A stretch of 64,000 bases of DNA from Alterinioella nitratireducens (GTDB lineage: Bacteria; Pseudomonadota; Alphaproteobacteria; Rhodobacterales; Rhodobacteraceae), in NCBI RefSeq assembly GCF_013155465.1, contig NZ_JABJVX010000001.1, positions 552,814 to 616,813 of the forward strand. The letters are read 5' to 3'. The translations under genes were made by a program, and so were the position numbers. A model generated the notes under the pieces. It was not told where the DNA came from. It saw nothing but the letters and a program-made list of their open reading frames with translations, and did no database searches. Below, in pieces: positions 51,527 through 63,606 of the stretch (the first letter of the stretch is position 1; each line of letters starts with the position of its first letter).

Positions 51527-52825
51527 ATGACACGTCAGCTTCTGCCCATCTCTGCCCTTCTCCTGGGCACGGCGCTTTTGCTTTTTGCGGGCGGCATCAA
51601 TGGCTTGATCCTGCCGGTGCGCGGCTCGGCCGAGGGGTTTTCCGCCTTTTCGCTTGGCCTTCTGGGCACCGGATGGGCGCTTGGCTATATCTCCGGCTGC
51701 GTCGCCACGCCGCGTCTGGTGGCGCTTGCGGGCCATATCCGCGCCTTCGGGGTGATGGCGGCCTTCGCGGCGGTGGCGATGCTGCTGTCGCTCATCTTCA
51801 TCACGCCCACGGCCTGGATTCCCCTGCGCGCGCTGTCGGGGTTCTGCTTTGCAGGCGCCGCGATGATCGTCGAAAGCTGGCTGAACGAGCGCACCGAACC
51901 GGCCTCGCGCGGGAAGGTCTACGGCATCTACACGATGGTCACGCTCGGGGCCTCGACCGCCGGGCAGATGTCGCTGACGCTTGGCGACACGACCGGGTTT
52001 CTCTTCTTCGTGCTGGCCGCCATCTTCTACTGCCTGTCGCTGGTGCCGACGGCGCTCAGTTCCTCGGCCACGCCGCGCCCGCTGGTCTCGGTGCGGCTGG
52101 ATTTGCGCAGCCTGTGGCGCAATTCGCCCGTCGCGGTGATGGGCGTGGCACTCATTGGCGTCTCCAACAGCGCCTTCGGCACGCTGGCCGCGGTCTATGC
52201 CGACCGGATCGGGCTGGTGCTGACCACGGTGGCGTTGTTCACCAGCCTGCCGATCCTGGCGGGGGCCGCGGCGCAGATCCCGGTGGGGTATCTCTCGGAC
52301 CGGATCGACCGGCGCAAGGTGCTGGTGGGTATCGCGGTGGTCGCGGCGCTGGCCGACCTGGCCTTCATCCTCCTGACGCCGGAAAACCGCATGCTCAACC
52401 TGATCCTTGCCGCGATCCTCGGCGGGGCGATCTTCTCGATGTATCCGGTGATCGCGGCGCATGCGAATGACCACGCGCCCGAGGGCTCCTATATCCAGAC
52501 CTCGGGCGGGCTGCTGGTGGTCTACGGGCTTGGCGCGATCATCGGGCCGCTTGTTGCGGGGGTCGGCATGGCACGGCTTGGCGGAACGGGTTTGTTTGCC
52601 ACGACGCTGGCCGCGCATGTCGTCCTGATCGGCTTTGCCGTCTGGCGCATCTCGGTGCGCGACGCGGTGGCCGAGGAGGAGAAATCGGCCTTCCAGGTGC
52701 GTCCCACGATGGGCATTTCGACACCCGAGACCGCCTCGCTCGGCGCCAGCGAGGAGGAGGCCGTGGCCGAAGCGGATGCCGCAAGCGACCCCCATCCGGA
52801 AACGGCCTCCGAGGAGCGGCGTTAG
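51527..52825 (+). CDS. MFS transporter, YcaD-like
   Basis: The 432-residue protein has twelve membrane segments (from [21 protein letters not shown]) and a soluble acidic C-terminal tail of about 45 residues. Motifs include [19 protein letters not shown] and [15 protein letters not shown], which fit the YcaD/YfkF-type MFS group. The substrate is unknown. Its end overlaps the convergent RimB-RimK gene by four bases. Confidence 0.88.
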   Translation: MTRQLLPISALLLGTALLLFAGGINGLILPVRGSAEGFSAFSLGLLGTGWALGYISGCVATPRLVALAGHIRAFGVMAAFAAVAMLLSLIFITPTAWIPLRALSGFCFAGAAMIVESWLNERTEPASRGKVYGIYTMVTLGASTAGQMSLTLGDTTGFLFFVLAAIFYCLSLVPTALSSSATPRPLVSVRLDLRSLWRNSPVAVMGVALIGVSNSAFGTLAAVYADRIGLVLTTVALFTSLPILAGAAAQIPVGYLSDRIDRRKVLVGIAVVAALADLAFILLTPENRMLNLILAAILGGAIFSMYPVIAAHANDHAPEGSYIQTSGGLLVVYGLGAIIGPLVAGVGMARLGGTGLFATTLAAHVVLIGFAVWRISVRDAVAEEEKSAFQVRPTMGISTPETASLGASEEEAVAEADAASDPHPETASEERR

Positions 52826-54213
52826 CCCTTCCGCTTGCGCGCCGGCGTCGGGCGCACCTTCTTCTCGATCGCGTCATAGAGGTGCCCGGCGATGTTCTTG
52901 CCGGTGGCCTCCTCGATGCCCTGGAAACCGGGCGAGGAATTGACCTCCAGCACCTTGGGCCCCTCCGATCCGCGCAGTAGGTCCACGCCTGCGATGCCGA
53001 GCCCGAACACCTTGGCCGAGCGCAGCGCCGCCTCGCGTTCCTCCCTGGTGATGCGCACGGTGACCGCCGATCCGCCGCGATGCAGGTTCGACCGGAAATC
53101 GTCGCCCGCCGCGGTGCGCTTCATCGCCGCCACCACCTTGCCGCCGATCACCAGGCAGCGCACATCCTCGCCCGCCGCCTCCTTGACGAAATCCTGCACC
53201 AGGAAATTGGCCCGCAGGCCCCGAAACGCGTCGATCACCGATTGCGCGGCCTTCTTGGTCTCGGCCAGCACCACGCCCTTGCCTTGCGTCGATTCCAGCA
53301 GCTTCACGATCAGGGGCGCGGTGCCGACCAGGCCGACCAGGTTGTCGGTATCCTTGGGGCTGGCGGCGAAGGCGGTGCGCGGCATCCCGATCTTGTGGCG
53401 CGCCAGAAGCTGATGCGCGTGCAGCTTGTCGCGGCTGGCGGTGATGCCTGCGCTGCCGTTCACGCAATAGGTGCCGAGCGTCTCGAACTGGCGCAGCACG
53501 GCAGTGCCATAGGCGGTGACGCTGGCGCCGATGCGCGGGATCACGGCGTCATAGCGCGGCAGGCGCTTGCCGTCATAGTGGATCTCGGGGGCCAGCGCGT
53601 TGATCGCCATGTAGCAGCGGGTGGTGTCGATCACCTCGATGGTGTGGCCGCGTTCCTCGCCCTCGCTGACCAGGCGGCGGGTGGAGTAGTTGTTCTCGCG
53701 GCTCAACACCGCGATGCGCAGCGCCCGGTTGGGGGCGGCGGCCTTGACCGCGGCGCTGTGATAAACGTCGTAATCCAGTTCCGGCTGGCAGAAGCTCTCG
53801 GCGGGCGTGATCACCCAATCGGGCTGGATCGCCTGGCGGCCCAAAAGCATCCGGTAGGCCATGGTGGTGCGGTCGGTCAGCGTGACCTCGACCTTTTCGC
53901 GGCTGGTCCCGATGGCGAGGTCGGTCTCGATGACAAAACGCTGTTCGGTCTCGCCATTCGACGATGTCACCTCGCGCCGGTCCTTGACCGGGGCGGAGCA
54001 GGCGATGGTGATGTCGGTGCGCCCCGGCACGGGGTGAACGGCAAAGCGGACGCGCGGTTTGGAGGCCGGACCGAAGGTCTCGATATCGAAGGCATGCAGC
54101 GCCGAGGTCTTGGCCCCGGTATCGACCTTGGCCTTGAGCGCGGGCAGCCCAAGCCCCGGCAACCCCACCCATTCCTCCCACCCCAGGCGCAAGCTGTCGG
54201 TTTGATCATCCAT
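52822..54213 (-). CDS. RimB-RimK fusion: retropepsin-like domain plus ATP-grasp ligase
   Basis: The 463-residue protein has two domains. Residues ~10-140 are the RimB-type (DUF785) retropepsin-like domain with the catalytic Asp in [11 protein letters not shown] and the MLLGRQAI strand. Residues ~165-455 are a RimK-type ATP-grasp ligase ([53 protein letters not shown]). RimK adds glutamates to ribosomal protein S6 and RimB removes them. The fusion puts opposite activities on one chain; the target in this organism is inferred. Confidence 0.88.
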   Translation of the reverse strand: MDDQTDSLRLGWEEWVGLPGLGLPALKAKVDTGAKTSALHAFDIETFGPASKPRVRFAVHPVPGRTDITIACSAPVKDRREVTSSNGETEQRFVIETDLAIGTSREKVEVTLTDRTTMAYRMLLGRQAIQPDWVITPAESFCQPELDYDVYHSAAVKAAAPNRALRIAVLSRENNYSTRRLVSEGEERGHTIEVIDTTRCYMAINALAPEIHYDGKRLPRYDAVIPRIGASVTAYGTAVLRQFETLGTYCVNGSAGITASRDKLHAHQLLARHKIGMPRTAFAASPKDTDNLVGLVGTAPLIVKLLESTQGKGVVLAETKKAAQSVIDAFRGLRANFLVQDFVKEAAGEDVRCLVIGGKVVAAMKRTAAGDDFRSNLHRGGSAVTVRITREEREAALRSAKVFGLGIAGVDLLRGSEGPKVLEVNSSPGFQGIEEATGKNIAGHLYDAIEKKVRPTPARKRKG

Positions 54214-54290
54214 CCAGAGGGTCCCTCTCTTTTCATCGCGGCAGAATCGCCTATGAACGGGGCCGACCCTAACAGGACACGGCCCCGGAT

Positions 54291-55421
54291 ATGACAGCCC
54301 CCTTTTCGTTTTCCCTCAACGCCACCTCCGGCCGCGCCCGCGCCGGGGTGATCCGCACGCCGCGGGGCGATATCCGCACGCCCGCCTTCATGCCGGTGGG
54401 CACGGCGGCGACGGTGAAGGCGATGCTGCCCGAAAGCGTGGCGGCGACCGGGGCCGATATCCTGCTTGGCAACACCTATCACCTGATGCTGCGCCCGACG
54501 GCGGAACGGATCGACCGGTTGGGCGGCCTGCACCGCTTCATGAACTGGCAGGGCCCCATCCTGACCGATAGCGGCGGGTTCCAGGTGATGAGCCTCGCGG
54601 AATTGCGCAAGCTGACCGAGGACGGCGTGCAGTTCCGCTCGCATATCGACGGCTCGAAACACATGCTCAGCCCCGAACGCTCGATGGAGATCCAGCGGCT
54701 TCTGGGCTCGGATATCGTGATGTGTTTCGACGAATGCCCGGCACTGCCCGCCGACCGCACCCGGATCGCGGAGAGCATGGAATTGTCGATGCGATGGGCC
54801 AGGCGCAGCCGTGAGGCGTTTGGCGACCGGCCCGGTCACGCCCTTTTTGGTATCCAGCAAGGCGGGCTGGAACGTGATCTGCGCGGGCAAAGCGCCGAGG
54901 CGCTGCGCGAAATCGGGTTCGAGGGCTACGCGGTCGGCGGCCTCGCCGTGGGCGAAGGGCAGGCGGCGATGTTCGACTGCCTTGACTACGCGCCCGACAT
55001 GCTTCCGCAAGACAAGCCGCGCTACCTGATGGGGGTGGGCAAGCCCGACGATATCGTCGGCGCCGTCAAGCGCGGCATCGACATGATGGATTGCGTGCTG
55101 CCCTCGCGCTCGGGCCGCACCGGGCAGGTCTGGACCCGCCGGGGGCAACTCAACATCAAGAACGCCCGCCACGCCGACGACCCGCGCCCGCTGGATGAAG
55201 CCTGCACATGCCCCGCCTGCACGGGCTATTCCCGCGCCTATCTGCACCATGTGTTCCGCAGCCAGGAGATCATCTCCTCGATGCTGCTGACCTGGCACAA
55301 CCTGCATTATTATCAGGAGCTCATGGCCGAGATGCGGGCGGCGATTGCGGCGGATGACTTCGCGGGGTTCGAGACGCGGTTTCATCGGGACCGCGCCGGG
55401 GGGGATGTCGAGCCTCTCTGA
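54291..55421 (+). CDS. tgt: Queuine tRNA-ribosyltransferase
   Basis: The enzyme swaps guanine 34 for preQ1 in tRNAs with GUN anticodons. The 376-residue protein has the active-site region [10 protein letters not shown], the nucleophile region [15 protein letters not shown], and the zinc site [16 protein letters not shown]. Length and order are standard. No other queuosine genes are beside it. Confidence 0.96.
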   Translation: MTAPFSFSLNATSGRARAGVIRTPRGDIRTPAFMPVGTAATVKAMLPESVAATGADILLGNTYHLMLRPTAERIDRLGGLHRFMNWQGPILTDSGGFQVMSLAELRKLTEDGVQFRSHIDGSKHMLSPERSMEIQRLLGSDIVMCFDECPALPADRTRIAESMELSMRWARRSREAFGDRPGHALFGIQQGGLERDLRGQSAEALREIGFEGYAVGGLAVGEGQAAMFDCLDYAPDMLPQDKPRYLMGVGKPDDIVGAVKRGIDMMDCVLPSRSGRTGQVWTRRGQLNIKNARHADDPRPLDEACTCPACTGYSRAYLHHVFRSQEIISSMLLTWHNLHYYQELMAEMRAAIAADDFAGFETRFHRDRAGGDVEPL

Positions 55422-55546
55422 GGGTCAACACCCGCACCCTGTGCATCTGCGCAGGACTGGCCGCGCGCGCCCCTGTCATTGAGGCGGCCCCGCCCCGCGC
55501 CTAGGTGAGTGTGAGAGACGAGACCCCACACCAAGGAGACACCATC

Positions 55547-56644
55547 ATGACCGAGGCGCTGTTCAGCCCCTTCACCGCGGGCGATCTGGACCTGTCCAAT
55601 CGCATCGTCATGGCCCCGCTGACCCGGAACCGGGCCGATAACGACACCGGCGAGGTCGGGCAGATTCATGTCGATTACTACAGCCAGCGCGCGGGCGCGG
55701 GCCTGATCGTGACCGAGGCGACGCAGATCTCGCCCGAGGGCAAGGGCTATTTCCAGACCCCCGGAATTCATAGCGACGCGCAGGTCGCGGCCTGGCGCAA
55801 GGTGACGGATGCGGTGCATGAGGCAGGCGGCAAGATCGTCGTGCAGCTTTGGCATGTGGGCCGGATCAGCCATGTCTCGTTGCAACCGGGCGGGCAATCC
55901 CCCGTCGCGCCCTCGGCCATTGCCGCCGGGGTCCAGACCTTCACGCAAGACGGGTTCGAGGAGACCTCGACCCCCCGCGCGCTGGCGCTGGACGAGATGT
56001 CGCGCATCGTCGCCGATTATCGCCACGCCGCCGAACAGGCGCAAAAGGCCGGGTTCGACGGGGTCGAGCTGCATGTCGCGAACGGCTACCTGCTGGACCA
56101 GTTCCTGAAGGACGGGGCGAACACGCGCGAGGATGCCTATGGCGGCTCGGTCGAGAACCGGGCGCGGCTGCTGTTCGAGGTGCTCGACGCGATCACCGAG
56201 GTCTGGGGCGGGGGCCGTGTCGGCCTGCGCCTGTCGCCGTTCTCGCCCGCCAATGGCATTTCGGACAGCAATCCGATGGCGTTGTTTGCCCATGTCGTGC
56301 CGGGGCTGAACCGCTATGGCCTGGCCTATCTGCACATGATCGAAGGCGCGACCGGCGGCAGCCGCGAATTGGAGGAGGGGCAGAGCATCGGCGCGCTGCG
56401 CGTCCTGTTCGACGGCCCCTACATGGCCAATAACGGCTATGACCGCGACATGGCGCTGCGTGCGACGGCCACGGGCGAGGCCGACCTTGTGGCCTTCGGG
56501 CGGCCCTTCATCGCCAATCCCGACCTGGTCGAACGCCTGCGCCGCGACGCCCCCCTGAACGAGGGCGACCGCGACACCTATTACGGCGGCGGGCGCGAGG
56601 GCTTCACCGATTATCCGACGCTGGACCACAGTGCGGCCGCCTGA
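55547..56644 (+). CDS. NADH:flavin oxidoreductase, Old Yellow Enzyme family
   Basis: The protein is 365 aa from the ATG at 55547, which follows CAAGGAGACACCATC. The FMN barrel starts FTAGDLDLSNRIVMAPLTRNRA. Other marks are QLWHVGRISH, the substrate-binding His and Asn in ELHVANGYLLDQF, and GGSVENRARLL. These enzymes reduce activated C=C bonds and nitro compounds with NAD(P)H, as NemA does with N-ethylmaleimide. The gene stands alone, and its natural substrate is unknown. Confidence 0.93.
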   Translation: MTEALFSPFTAGDLDLSNRIVMAPLTRNRADNDTGEVGQIHVDYYSQRAGAGLIVTEATQISPEGKGYFQTPGIHSDAQVAAWRKVTDAVHEAGGKIVVQLWHVGRISHVSLQPGGQSPVAPSAIAAGVQTFTQDGFEETSTPRALALDEMSRIVADYRHAAEQAQKAGFDGVELHVANGYLLDQFLKDGANTREDAYGGSVENRARLLFEVLDAITEVWGGGRVGLRLSPFSPANGISDSNPMALFAHVVPGLNRYGLAYLHMIEGATGGSRELEEGQSIGALRVLFDGPYMANNGYDRDMALRATATGEADLVAFGRPFIANPDLVERLRRDAPLNEGDRDTYYGGGREGFTDYPTLDHSAAA

Positions 56645-56765
56645 AGGCCAGGGTCGGGCGCGCGCCTGCGGCCATGGCGCGCGCCCCCATCATTCATCAA
56701 GAGGACAGATCGCGCCTTGCCCCGCGCGGCGGCGAAGTGCAGACTGGGGCCAACAAGAAAAGCAG

Positions 56766-56796
56766 TTGAAACACAGGTGCCGCGACCCCAGATTTA
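56766..56796 (+). promoter_or_regulatory. Heat-shock (RpoH) promoter of lon
   Basis: TTGAAA (56766-56771) and CCCCAGATTTA (56786-56796) are 14 bases apart, close to the sigma-32 consensus CTTGAAA-N13/17-CCCCATNT. It lies 83 bases before the lon ATG. Confidence 0.72.
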
Positions 56797-56879
56797 GGTA
56801 TCCTGAACAGGAGAGGGCCAACAGATTGCCGGAATCAATCGGGATCGGTGCCCTCTTGCCAAGAACAAGGAAGGCTTGA

Positions 56880-59285
<2,406 letters not shown>

Positions 59286-59295
59286 CAGAAAGACG

Positions 59296-59332
59296 AACCG
59301 CCGCATGACCGACATCATGCGGCGGTTTTTTC
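59296..59332 (+). terminator. Rho-independent terminator of lon
   Basis: AACCGCCGCATGA (59296-59308) and TCATGCGGCGGTT (59315-59327) form a perfect 13-bp stem with a six-base loop, followed by TTTTT. It ends right at the convergent small gene. Confidence 0.92.
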
Positions 59333-59534
59333 AATCCGCGGCGGCCGCCGCGACGAGAAGCAGGAAAATGATCGGCAAGATGATGCCGCCTGCGCTGCTG
59401 GTGGTGTCGCGGACGACCGTCCCTTGTGGCGTGACATAGGTGTCGCCATCCTCATCCCCGCCTTCATCTCCGGCCAGGGCCGGGGTTGCCGTCAGAGCGA
59501 TGCAGGTCAGGCCCGCCGCCAGAAGAGTTTTCAT
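59331..59534 (-). CDS. Small exported membrane protein, function unknown
   Basis: The protein is 67 aa from the ATG at 59534, with GAAGGAGGATATC before it. It has a signal peptide (KTLLAAGLTCIALTATPALA), an acidic stretch (GDEGGDEDGD) and a C-terminal membrane helix (GGIILPIIFLLLVAAAAA). The family is not recognised. It lies 50 bases downstream of the S74-chaperone-like gene and shares with it the signal-plus-hydrophobic-helix layout, so the two may work together. Confidence 0.7.
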   Translation of the reverse strand: MKTLLAAGLTCIALTATPALAGDEGGDEDGDTYVTPQGTVVRDTTSSAGGIILPIIFLLLVAAAAAD

Positions 59535-59584
59535 GATATCCTCCTTCATATTGGCTCCGGGGCCAGGGAACGCCGCCCCAATCG

Positions 59585-60022
59585 TCACTCAACGCGTGTC
59601 ATCTCCAATCCCAACATGTCGTAATTCACCATCAGGTAACCGCTGGGATGCCGGATCACGGCCTCGGGCCGGTAGGATAGCACATCCTGCGCCATCACGC
59701 CCTGATAGCTGCCCGCCATCCCGATATAGCTGAACTGGTAGACCGGCAGGCCATTGGGCGCGGTGCCGATACGGGCGATATCGGTCTTGAGCCGTTCGTC
59801 GCTGGCGACCGCGCCGCCATAGCCCGAGCCGCCGCCGCTGGCCGCCCCCATGACCAGCACCACGAACAGGATCGGCACCAGCAGGTGACGCTCATCGGGT
59901 GCCGTCGAGGTCGCATCCTGGGTCACGATCTCGACCGATGTGGCCGGTGCGGTCTGCGCGGCGAGGCTGGTGGCCCCGGCAAAAGACAGGGCCGTCGTTG
60001 CGGCCAGAACGGTTTTCAACAT
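59585..60022 (-). CDS. Exported membrane protein with S74-type intramolecular chaperone motif
   Basis: The 145-residue protein has a signal peptide (LKTVLAATTALSFAGATSLA), a membrane helix (LLVPILFVVLVMGAA, ~47-61), a Gly-rich link and then SDERLKTDI with Ser74 and Lys79. That is the dyad of the endosialidase-type autoprocessing chaperone (peptidase S74) usually found at the end of phage tail spikes. The rest (YQFSYIGMAGSYQGVMAQDV, then VNYDMLGLEM) also fits that fold. Here the domain has no fibre in front of it. Its role is unknown. Confidence 0.75.
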   Translation of the reverse strand: MLKTVLAATTALSFAGATSLAAQTAPATSVEIVTQDATSTAPDERHLLVPILFVVLVMGAASGGGSGYGGAVASDERLKTDIARIGTAPNGLPVYQFSYIGMAGSYQGVMAQDVLSYRPEAVIRHPSGYLMVNYDMLGLEMTRVE

Positions 60023-60305
60023 TGTGTTTCCCCCTTCGGGACACTGGCAGCGCGCCCCGCTTCAATCAGAACCCAAATCTTCAGCAAACCGGTTTCAAAA
60101 GCAAGGAATACAGGCATTTGGACGCAGTTGACCTTGGAACCGCCTGATATTCCCGATGAAATCACGCCAGTCGGGCCGCGTTCATTATGTCACAGTTTAA
60201 TCCGGCGGCGATTCGCCAATGCTTGATTCGCAAGGGAATTTCGGCTTGGCTTTCCCGGCTGCACAAGAAATCTGCCAATAATTGACGTAGCTGGGGAATT
60301 TGAGA

Positions 60306-61082
60306 ATGCTTACACGCCGTACCCTTCTGGGTGGCGCGGCCAGTTTTATGGCCATGCCTGCCCTTGTCGGACGGGCCCGCGCACAGGCGCGGCTCGACCA
60401 TGTCTTGCCCGCCGGGATTACCCGCGGCGGGGCCACCACCATCACCCAGGTGCCGACGACACAGCCCGTTGTCGCGATGACCTTCGACGATGGTCCGCAT
60501 CAAAGCCTGACGCCGCAATTGCTCGATATTCTCGCGGCCCGCGGCATCCGGGCGACCTTCTACGTGGTGGGGCGGCGCGTCTCGATGTATCCGCAACTGA
60601 CCGCGCGTATCGCCAGTGAGGGGCATGAGATCGGCAATCACAGCTATTCCCATCCGCGCCTGATCAACCTCGGCAATGCCGGGCTGATGCATGAACTGGA
60701 CCGCACCGCGCAGGCCATCCACCAGGTTGTGGGCCGCCCGCCGGTGACGATGCGCCCGCCCTACGGGTTGCTGTCCGAACGTCAGCGCCGCCTGATCAAC
60801 GAGACGCGCGGGCTGCCCACGATCTTGTGGTCGGTCGATCCGCAGGACTGGCGCCGTCCGGGCAGTTCGGTCGTTGCCAACCGCATCGTCGGCGGCACAA
60901 GGCCCGGCGCGGTGATCCTGGCGCATGACATCATCGGATCCACCGTGCGCGCCATGCCCGCCGCGCTGGATGCGCTGATCGCGCGCGGCTACCGGTTCGT
61001 CACCGTCTCGGAACTGGTCGGCTGGCCGCATTGGAACCAGCGCAATATCAGCCTGCAACTGGCCCAGGTCCAACCGACCTGA
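60306..61082 (+). CDS. Tat-exported polysaccharide deacetylase
   Basis: The 258-residue protein (260 if the TTG at 60300 is used) starts MLTRRTLLGGAASFMAMPAL, a twin-arginine signal. The NodB domain has the motif 1 Asp pair in TFDDGPH, the metal-binding His pair in GNHSYSHP, and RPPYG. Such enzymes remove N-acetyl groups from chitin-like or peptidoglycan sugars in the periplasm. It stands alone after a 283-base gap with no other recognisable gene. Confidence 0.9.
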   Translation: MLTRRTLLGGAASFMAMPALVGRARAQARLDHVLPAGITRGGATTITQVPTTQPVVAMTFDDGPHQSLTPQLLDILAARGIRATFYVVGRRVSMYPQLTARIASEGHEIGNHSYSHPRLINLGNAGLMHELDRTAQAIHQVVGRPPVTMRPPYGLLSERQRRLINETRGLPTILWSVDPQDWRRPGSSVVANRIVGGTRPGAVILAHDIIGSTVRAMPAALDALIARGYRFVTVSELVGWPHWNQRNISLQLAQVQPT

Positions 61083-61176
61083 GGGGCGGAAACTCGGTGG
61101 AATCTCTGGCGTGACAGGGCGAGTGGCGTTAAGCTTGTCCTCAATTCGGCAACAATACACGGGCAGGGACCACGGC

Positions 61177-61641
61177 ATGGCCACGACAGCGAAATCCACC
61201 AAGACCACGACGCGGCGCAAATCGACCCCGGCGGGCAAGACCAAATCCGCGGCCCGCAAATCGGCCGCCGACAAGCCCGATCCGACGGCCCCGACCGAAT
61301 TGACCGGCGTCACCGCCGCCCCCGAGGCGGACCTGTCCGAGGCGGAGGCGCCCAAGCCCAAGGTCGCGCCCGCCGGCATGTTCAAGATGCAAGAACTGAT
61401 GGCCGCGCTTGAAGGCAAGTCCGAGCTCAAGCGCGCCGAGTTGCGCCAGACCGCGGGCCTCGTGCTGGAGGCGCTCGGCACCGCCCTGCATGAAGGCCAC
61501 GACGTCGCGCTGCCGGGCCTGGGCAAGATCACCGCCAAGCGGCGCGAGGCCAAACCCAATGGCGACCAGATCGTGGCCCGGATCAAGCTGAACGCGACCG
61601 CCCCCGGCCCGATCCGCACGCCGGGTGTCGACGACGAGTAA
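61177..61641 (+). CDS. HU-family DNA-binding protein with basic N-terminal tail
   Basis: The protein is 154 aa from the ATG at 61177. The first ~45 residues are Lys/Thr/Ala-rich (TTAKSTKTTTRRKSTPAGKT), like a histone H1 tail. An acidic link follows, then a short HU/IHF-like domain (MQELMAALEGKSELKRAELR, then GHDVALPGLGKITAKRREAK). It probably binds DNA as a dimer and helps compact the nucleoid. Its HU arm is shorter than in ordinary HU, so target binding may differ. Confidence 0.82.
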   Translation: MATTAKSTKTTTRRKSTPAGKTKSAARKSAADKPDPTAPTELTGVTAAPEADLSEAEAPKPKVAPAGMFKMQELMAALEGKSELKRAELRQTAGLVLEALGTALHEGHDVALPGLGKITAKRREAKPNGDQIVARIKLNATAPGPIRTPGVDDE

Positions 61642-61701
61642 TTTTGCACCCTCCCCCTCTTGCAGCGCGGCGGAACCGGCGGTAAAAGCCGGTCCCACGG
61701 C

Positions 61702-61776
61702 GGGTGATTAGCTCAGTGGTAGAGCGCTTCGTTCACATCGAAGATGTCAGGAGTTCAAATCTCTTATCACCCACCA
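61702..61776 (+). tRNA. tRNA-Val(CAC)
   Basis: The 75-base gene folds fully: acceptor GGGTGAT with ATCACCC, D-stem GCTC/GAGC, anticodon stem CTTCG/CGAAG with loop TTCACAT (anticodon CAC), variable loop ATGTC, T-stem AGGAG/CTCTT with loop TTCAAAT, discriminator A and encoded CCA. It reads GUG codons. An integrase gene begins 90 bases downstream, so the 3' half is the likely attachment site. Confidence 0.95.
61740..61776. other. Probable integration site (attL) in the 3' half of tRNA-Val
   Basis: Inferred from position: a tyrosine-recombinase gene reading away from the tRNA starts right after it, and such enzymes commonly use the T-arm and 3' end of tRNA genes. No second copy of this sequence is inside the window, so the right end lies beyond it. 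Confidence 0.55.
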
Positions 61777-61866
61777 TTCTAACCCATTGAAATCAAAGAA
61801 ATCCCTTGCATTACAGGGGCTTTGGCCGTTCTTAGGTTACAGTTTTGGTTACAATCAGGGCTTCCC

Positions 61867-63513
61867 ATGGCTGGCAAGATCAGGCACCTCATCAACCGTT
61901 CCGGCAGATACCACGCGCGCCTTGTGGTCCCGAAAGACCTACGGGGAATCGTCGGAAAGACCGAGCTGCGCACGGCGCTAGGTGCCGACTACCGGCAAGC
62001 ACTCAAGCTGCTACCTGGTGCCGTGGCGCAATTGCAGCACCAGATCGCGCAGGCAGAGCGTCAGGCGGGGCAGGGGCGTCCGCAGGCAGGACCGGCGCGC
62101 TACCCCCTCGCACCGGATCAGATTGCGCTCAGCCATTACATGCAGCGGCTGGCATTCGACGACGAGCTGCGCAACGATCCTCGATATGCCAGCATCCTTG
62201 TGGACGACATGCTGGTAGTCCGCCTGCGCGAGGCGATAGCAGGCCGCGCCAGGAACGACGAGCTGGCCGAACTGGTAGGTGATCAACTCGAGCGGTTCCG
62301 GGCGGCTGGCAACATCGACGCAGCACCCGGTTCGCATGAATGGCGCGTGATCGCGCGCGCCCTGTGCATCGCAGAGCTAGAGGCGCTAGGGCGCGTCATG
62401 GAGCGCGACGAGGGCGATTTTACCGGCACTCCTGCGGACCCGATCATCAAGAACGCCGCACTACCCGACGAGGCGGCTAAGCCGGTCAGCCTCACCGGCC
62501 TGTGGCAGGACTACGTTCACAGCCGCAAGCAGGCTGGATTCATGAAGGATGGTGGCAAGCGTCTATCCCCGGTGATCGAAAGCCTGCGCAAGTCTCTCAA
62601 GCACAACGACGCTAGCCGGATCACCAAGCAAGACCTGCTGGCATGGCGTGACGACCTGCTGAAGAGGCTCTCCGCGACGACCGTAAGCACAATCTACCTT
62701 TCGACAATCCGGTCGGTGCTCACCTGGGCCGTCAATAACGAACGGCTGCAAGAGAATGTCGCGGCGGGTGTCCGACAGAGTAAGCCGCGCAAGGTATATG
62801 CCCGTGAGCGCGGCTACACCGATGCCGAGGCGGTGAAGCTGTTGAAGGCCTCACGCGCTTACGAGCCGCACGAGGATGAGAATGGATACATCCGCGAAAA
62901 GCCGCACCTGGTAGCGGCAAAGCGATGGGTGCCGATCATCTGCGCCTTTACTGGCGCGCGCGTGACCGAGATCACACAACTGCGCAAAGAGGATATCCGG
63001 CAAACAGAAGGTCAATGGTCAATTCGGATTACGCCGGATGCCGGTTCCGTAAAAACGGGCCAGTATCGAGACGTGCCCCTTCATCGCCAGATCATCGCTG
63101 AGGGTTTCGGGGAATTCGTCAAGATCGCCGCAGATGGGCCTTTGTTCCACGGCGGCACCGATCCGACTACCTACGCCAGGAAGGCATTGCGCATTTCCAA
63201 TCAGCTATCAGAGTGGCTGCGTAAGGTGGAGCTGACCCCCGAGGGTGTCCAGCCGAACCATGCGTGGCGGCACCGGCTCAAGACGACATGCCGTGAACTG
63301 GCAATCTCTGACCGCGTCGTCGATGCCATACAGGGCCACGCTGGCCGAACTGCAGCGGATCACTATGGCGACGTCACTCTGAAGACCAAGGCCGACGCCA
63401 TAGCAAGACTGCCGGAGTATCCGATTAGACTTGCGGAAGTGTCACCAGAGGCTTCAGGAGGCCCGCTGAGTTCGTGTAGTGCTGCTGAACGCTCCTTGCC
63501 TATCCCCGAGTAA
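61867..63513 (+). CDS. Tyrosine recombinase (phage/island integrase)
   Basis: The 548-residue protein (from the ATG at 61867, MAGKIRHLINRSGRYHARL) has an N-terminal arm-binding part, a core-binding domain (SLTGLWQDYVHSRKQAGFMK) and a catalytic domain. Catalytic residues are Arg in FTGARVTEI, His and Arg in NHAWRHRLKTT, His in IQGHAGRTAADHYG, and Tyr in the same motif. It resembles the DUF6538-containing alphaproteobacterial integrases. Base composition is less GC-rich than the flanking chromosome, as expected for an acquired element. Confidence 0.93.
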   Translation: MAGKIRHLINRSGRYHARLVVPKDLRGIVGKTELRTALGADYRQALKLLPGAVAQLQHQIAQAERQAGQGRPQAGPARYPLAPDQIALSHYMQRLAFDDELRNDPRYASILVDDMLVVRLREAIAGRARNDELAELVGDQLERFRAAGNIDAAPGSHEWRVIARALCIAELEALGRVMERDEGDFTGTPADPIIKNAALPDEAAKPVSLTGLWQDYVHSRKQAGFMKDGGKRLSPVIESLRKSLKHNDASRITKQDLLAWRDDLLKRLSATTVSTIYLSTIRSVLTWAVNNERLQENVAAGVRQSKPRKVYARERGYTDAEAVKLLKASRAYEPHEDENGYIREKPHLVAAKRWVPIICAFTGARVTEITQLRKEDIRQTEGQWSIRITPDAGSVKTGQYRDVPLHRQIIAEGFGEFVKIAADGPLFHGGTDPTTYARKALRISNQLSEWLRKVELTPEGVQPNHAWRHRLKTTCRELAISDRVVDAIQGHAGRTAADHYGDVTLKTKADAIARLPEYPIRLAEVSPEASGGPLSSCSAAERSLPIPE

Positions 63514-63606
63514 CTCGGGGCCTCAGCGCCGTTCTGACTACCGGCACACAGCGGTCATCGACGATGCTGGATGCGTTGATCCCTGGCTGTCCGTAACGAT
63601 TGCGCA

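Noticed and set aside
61787..61981. A small plus-strand frame overlapping the integrase start
   Set aside because: It overlaps the integrase in another frame and has no ribosome-binding site or family likeness.
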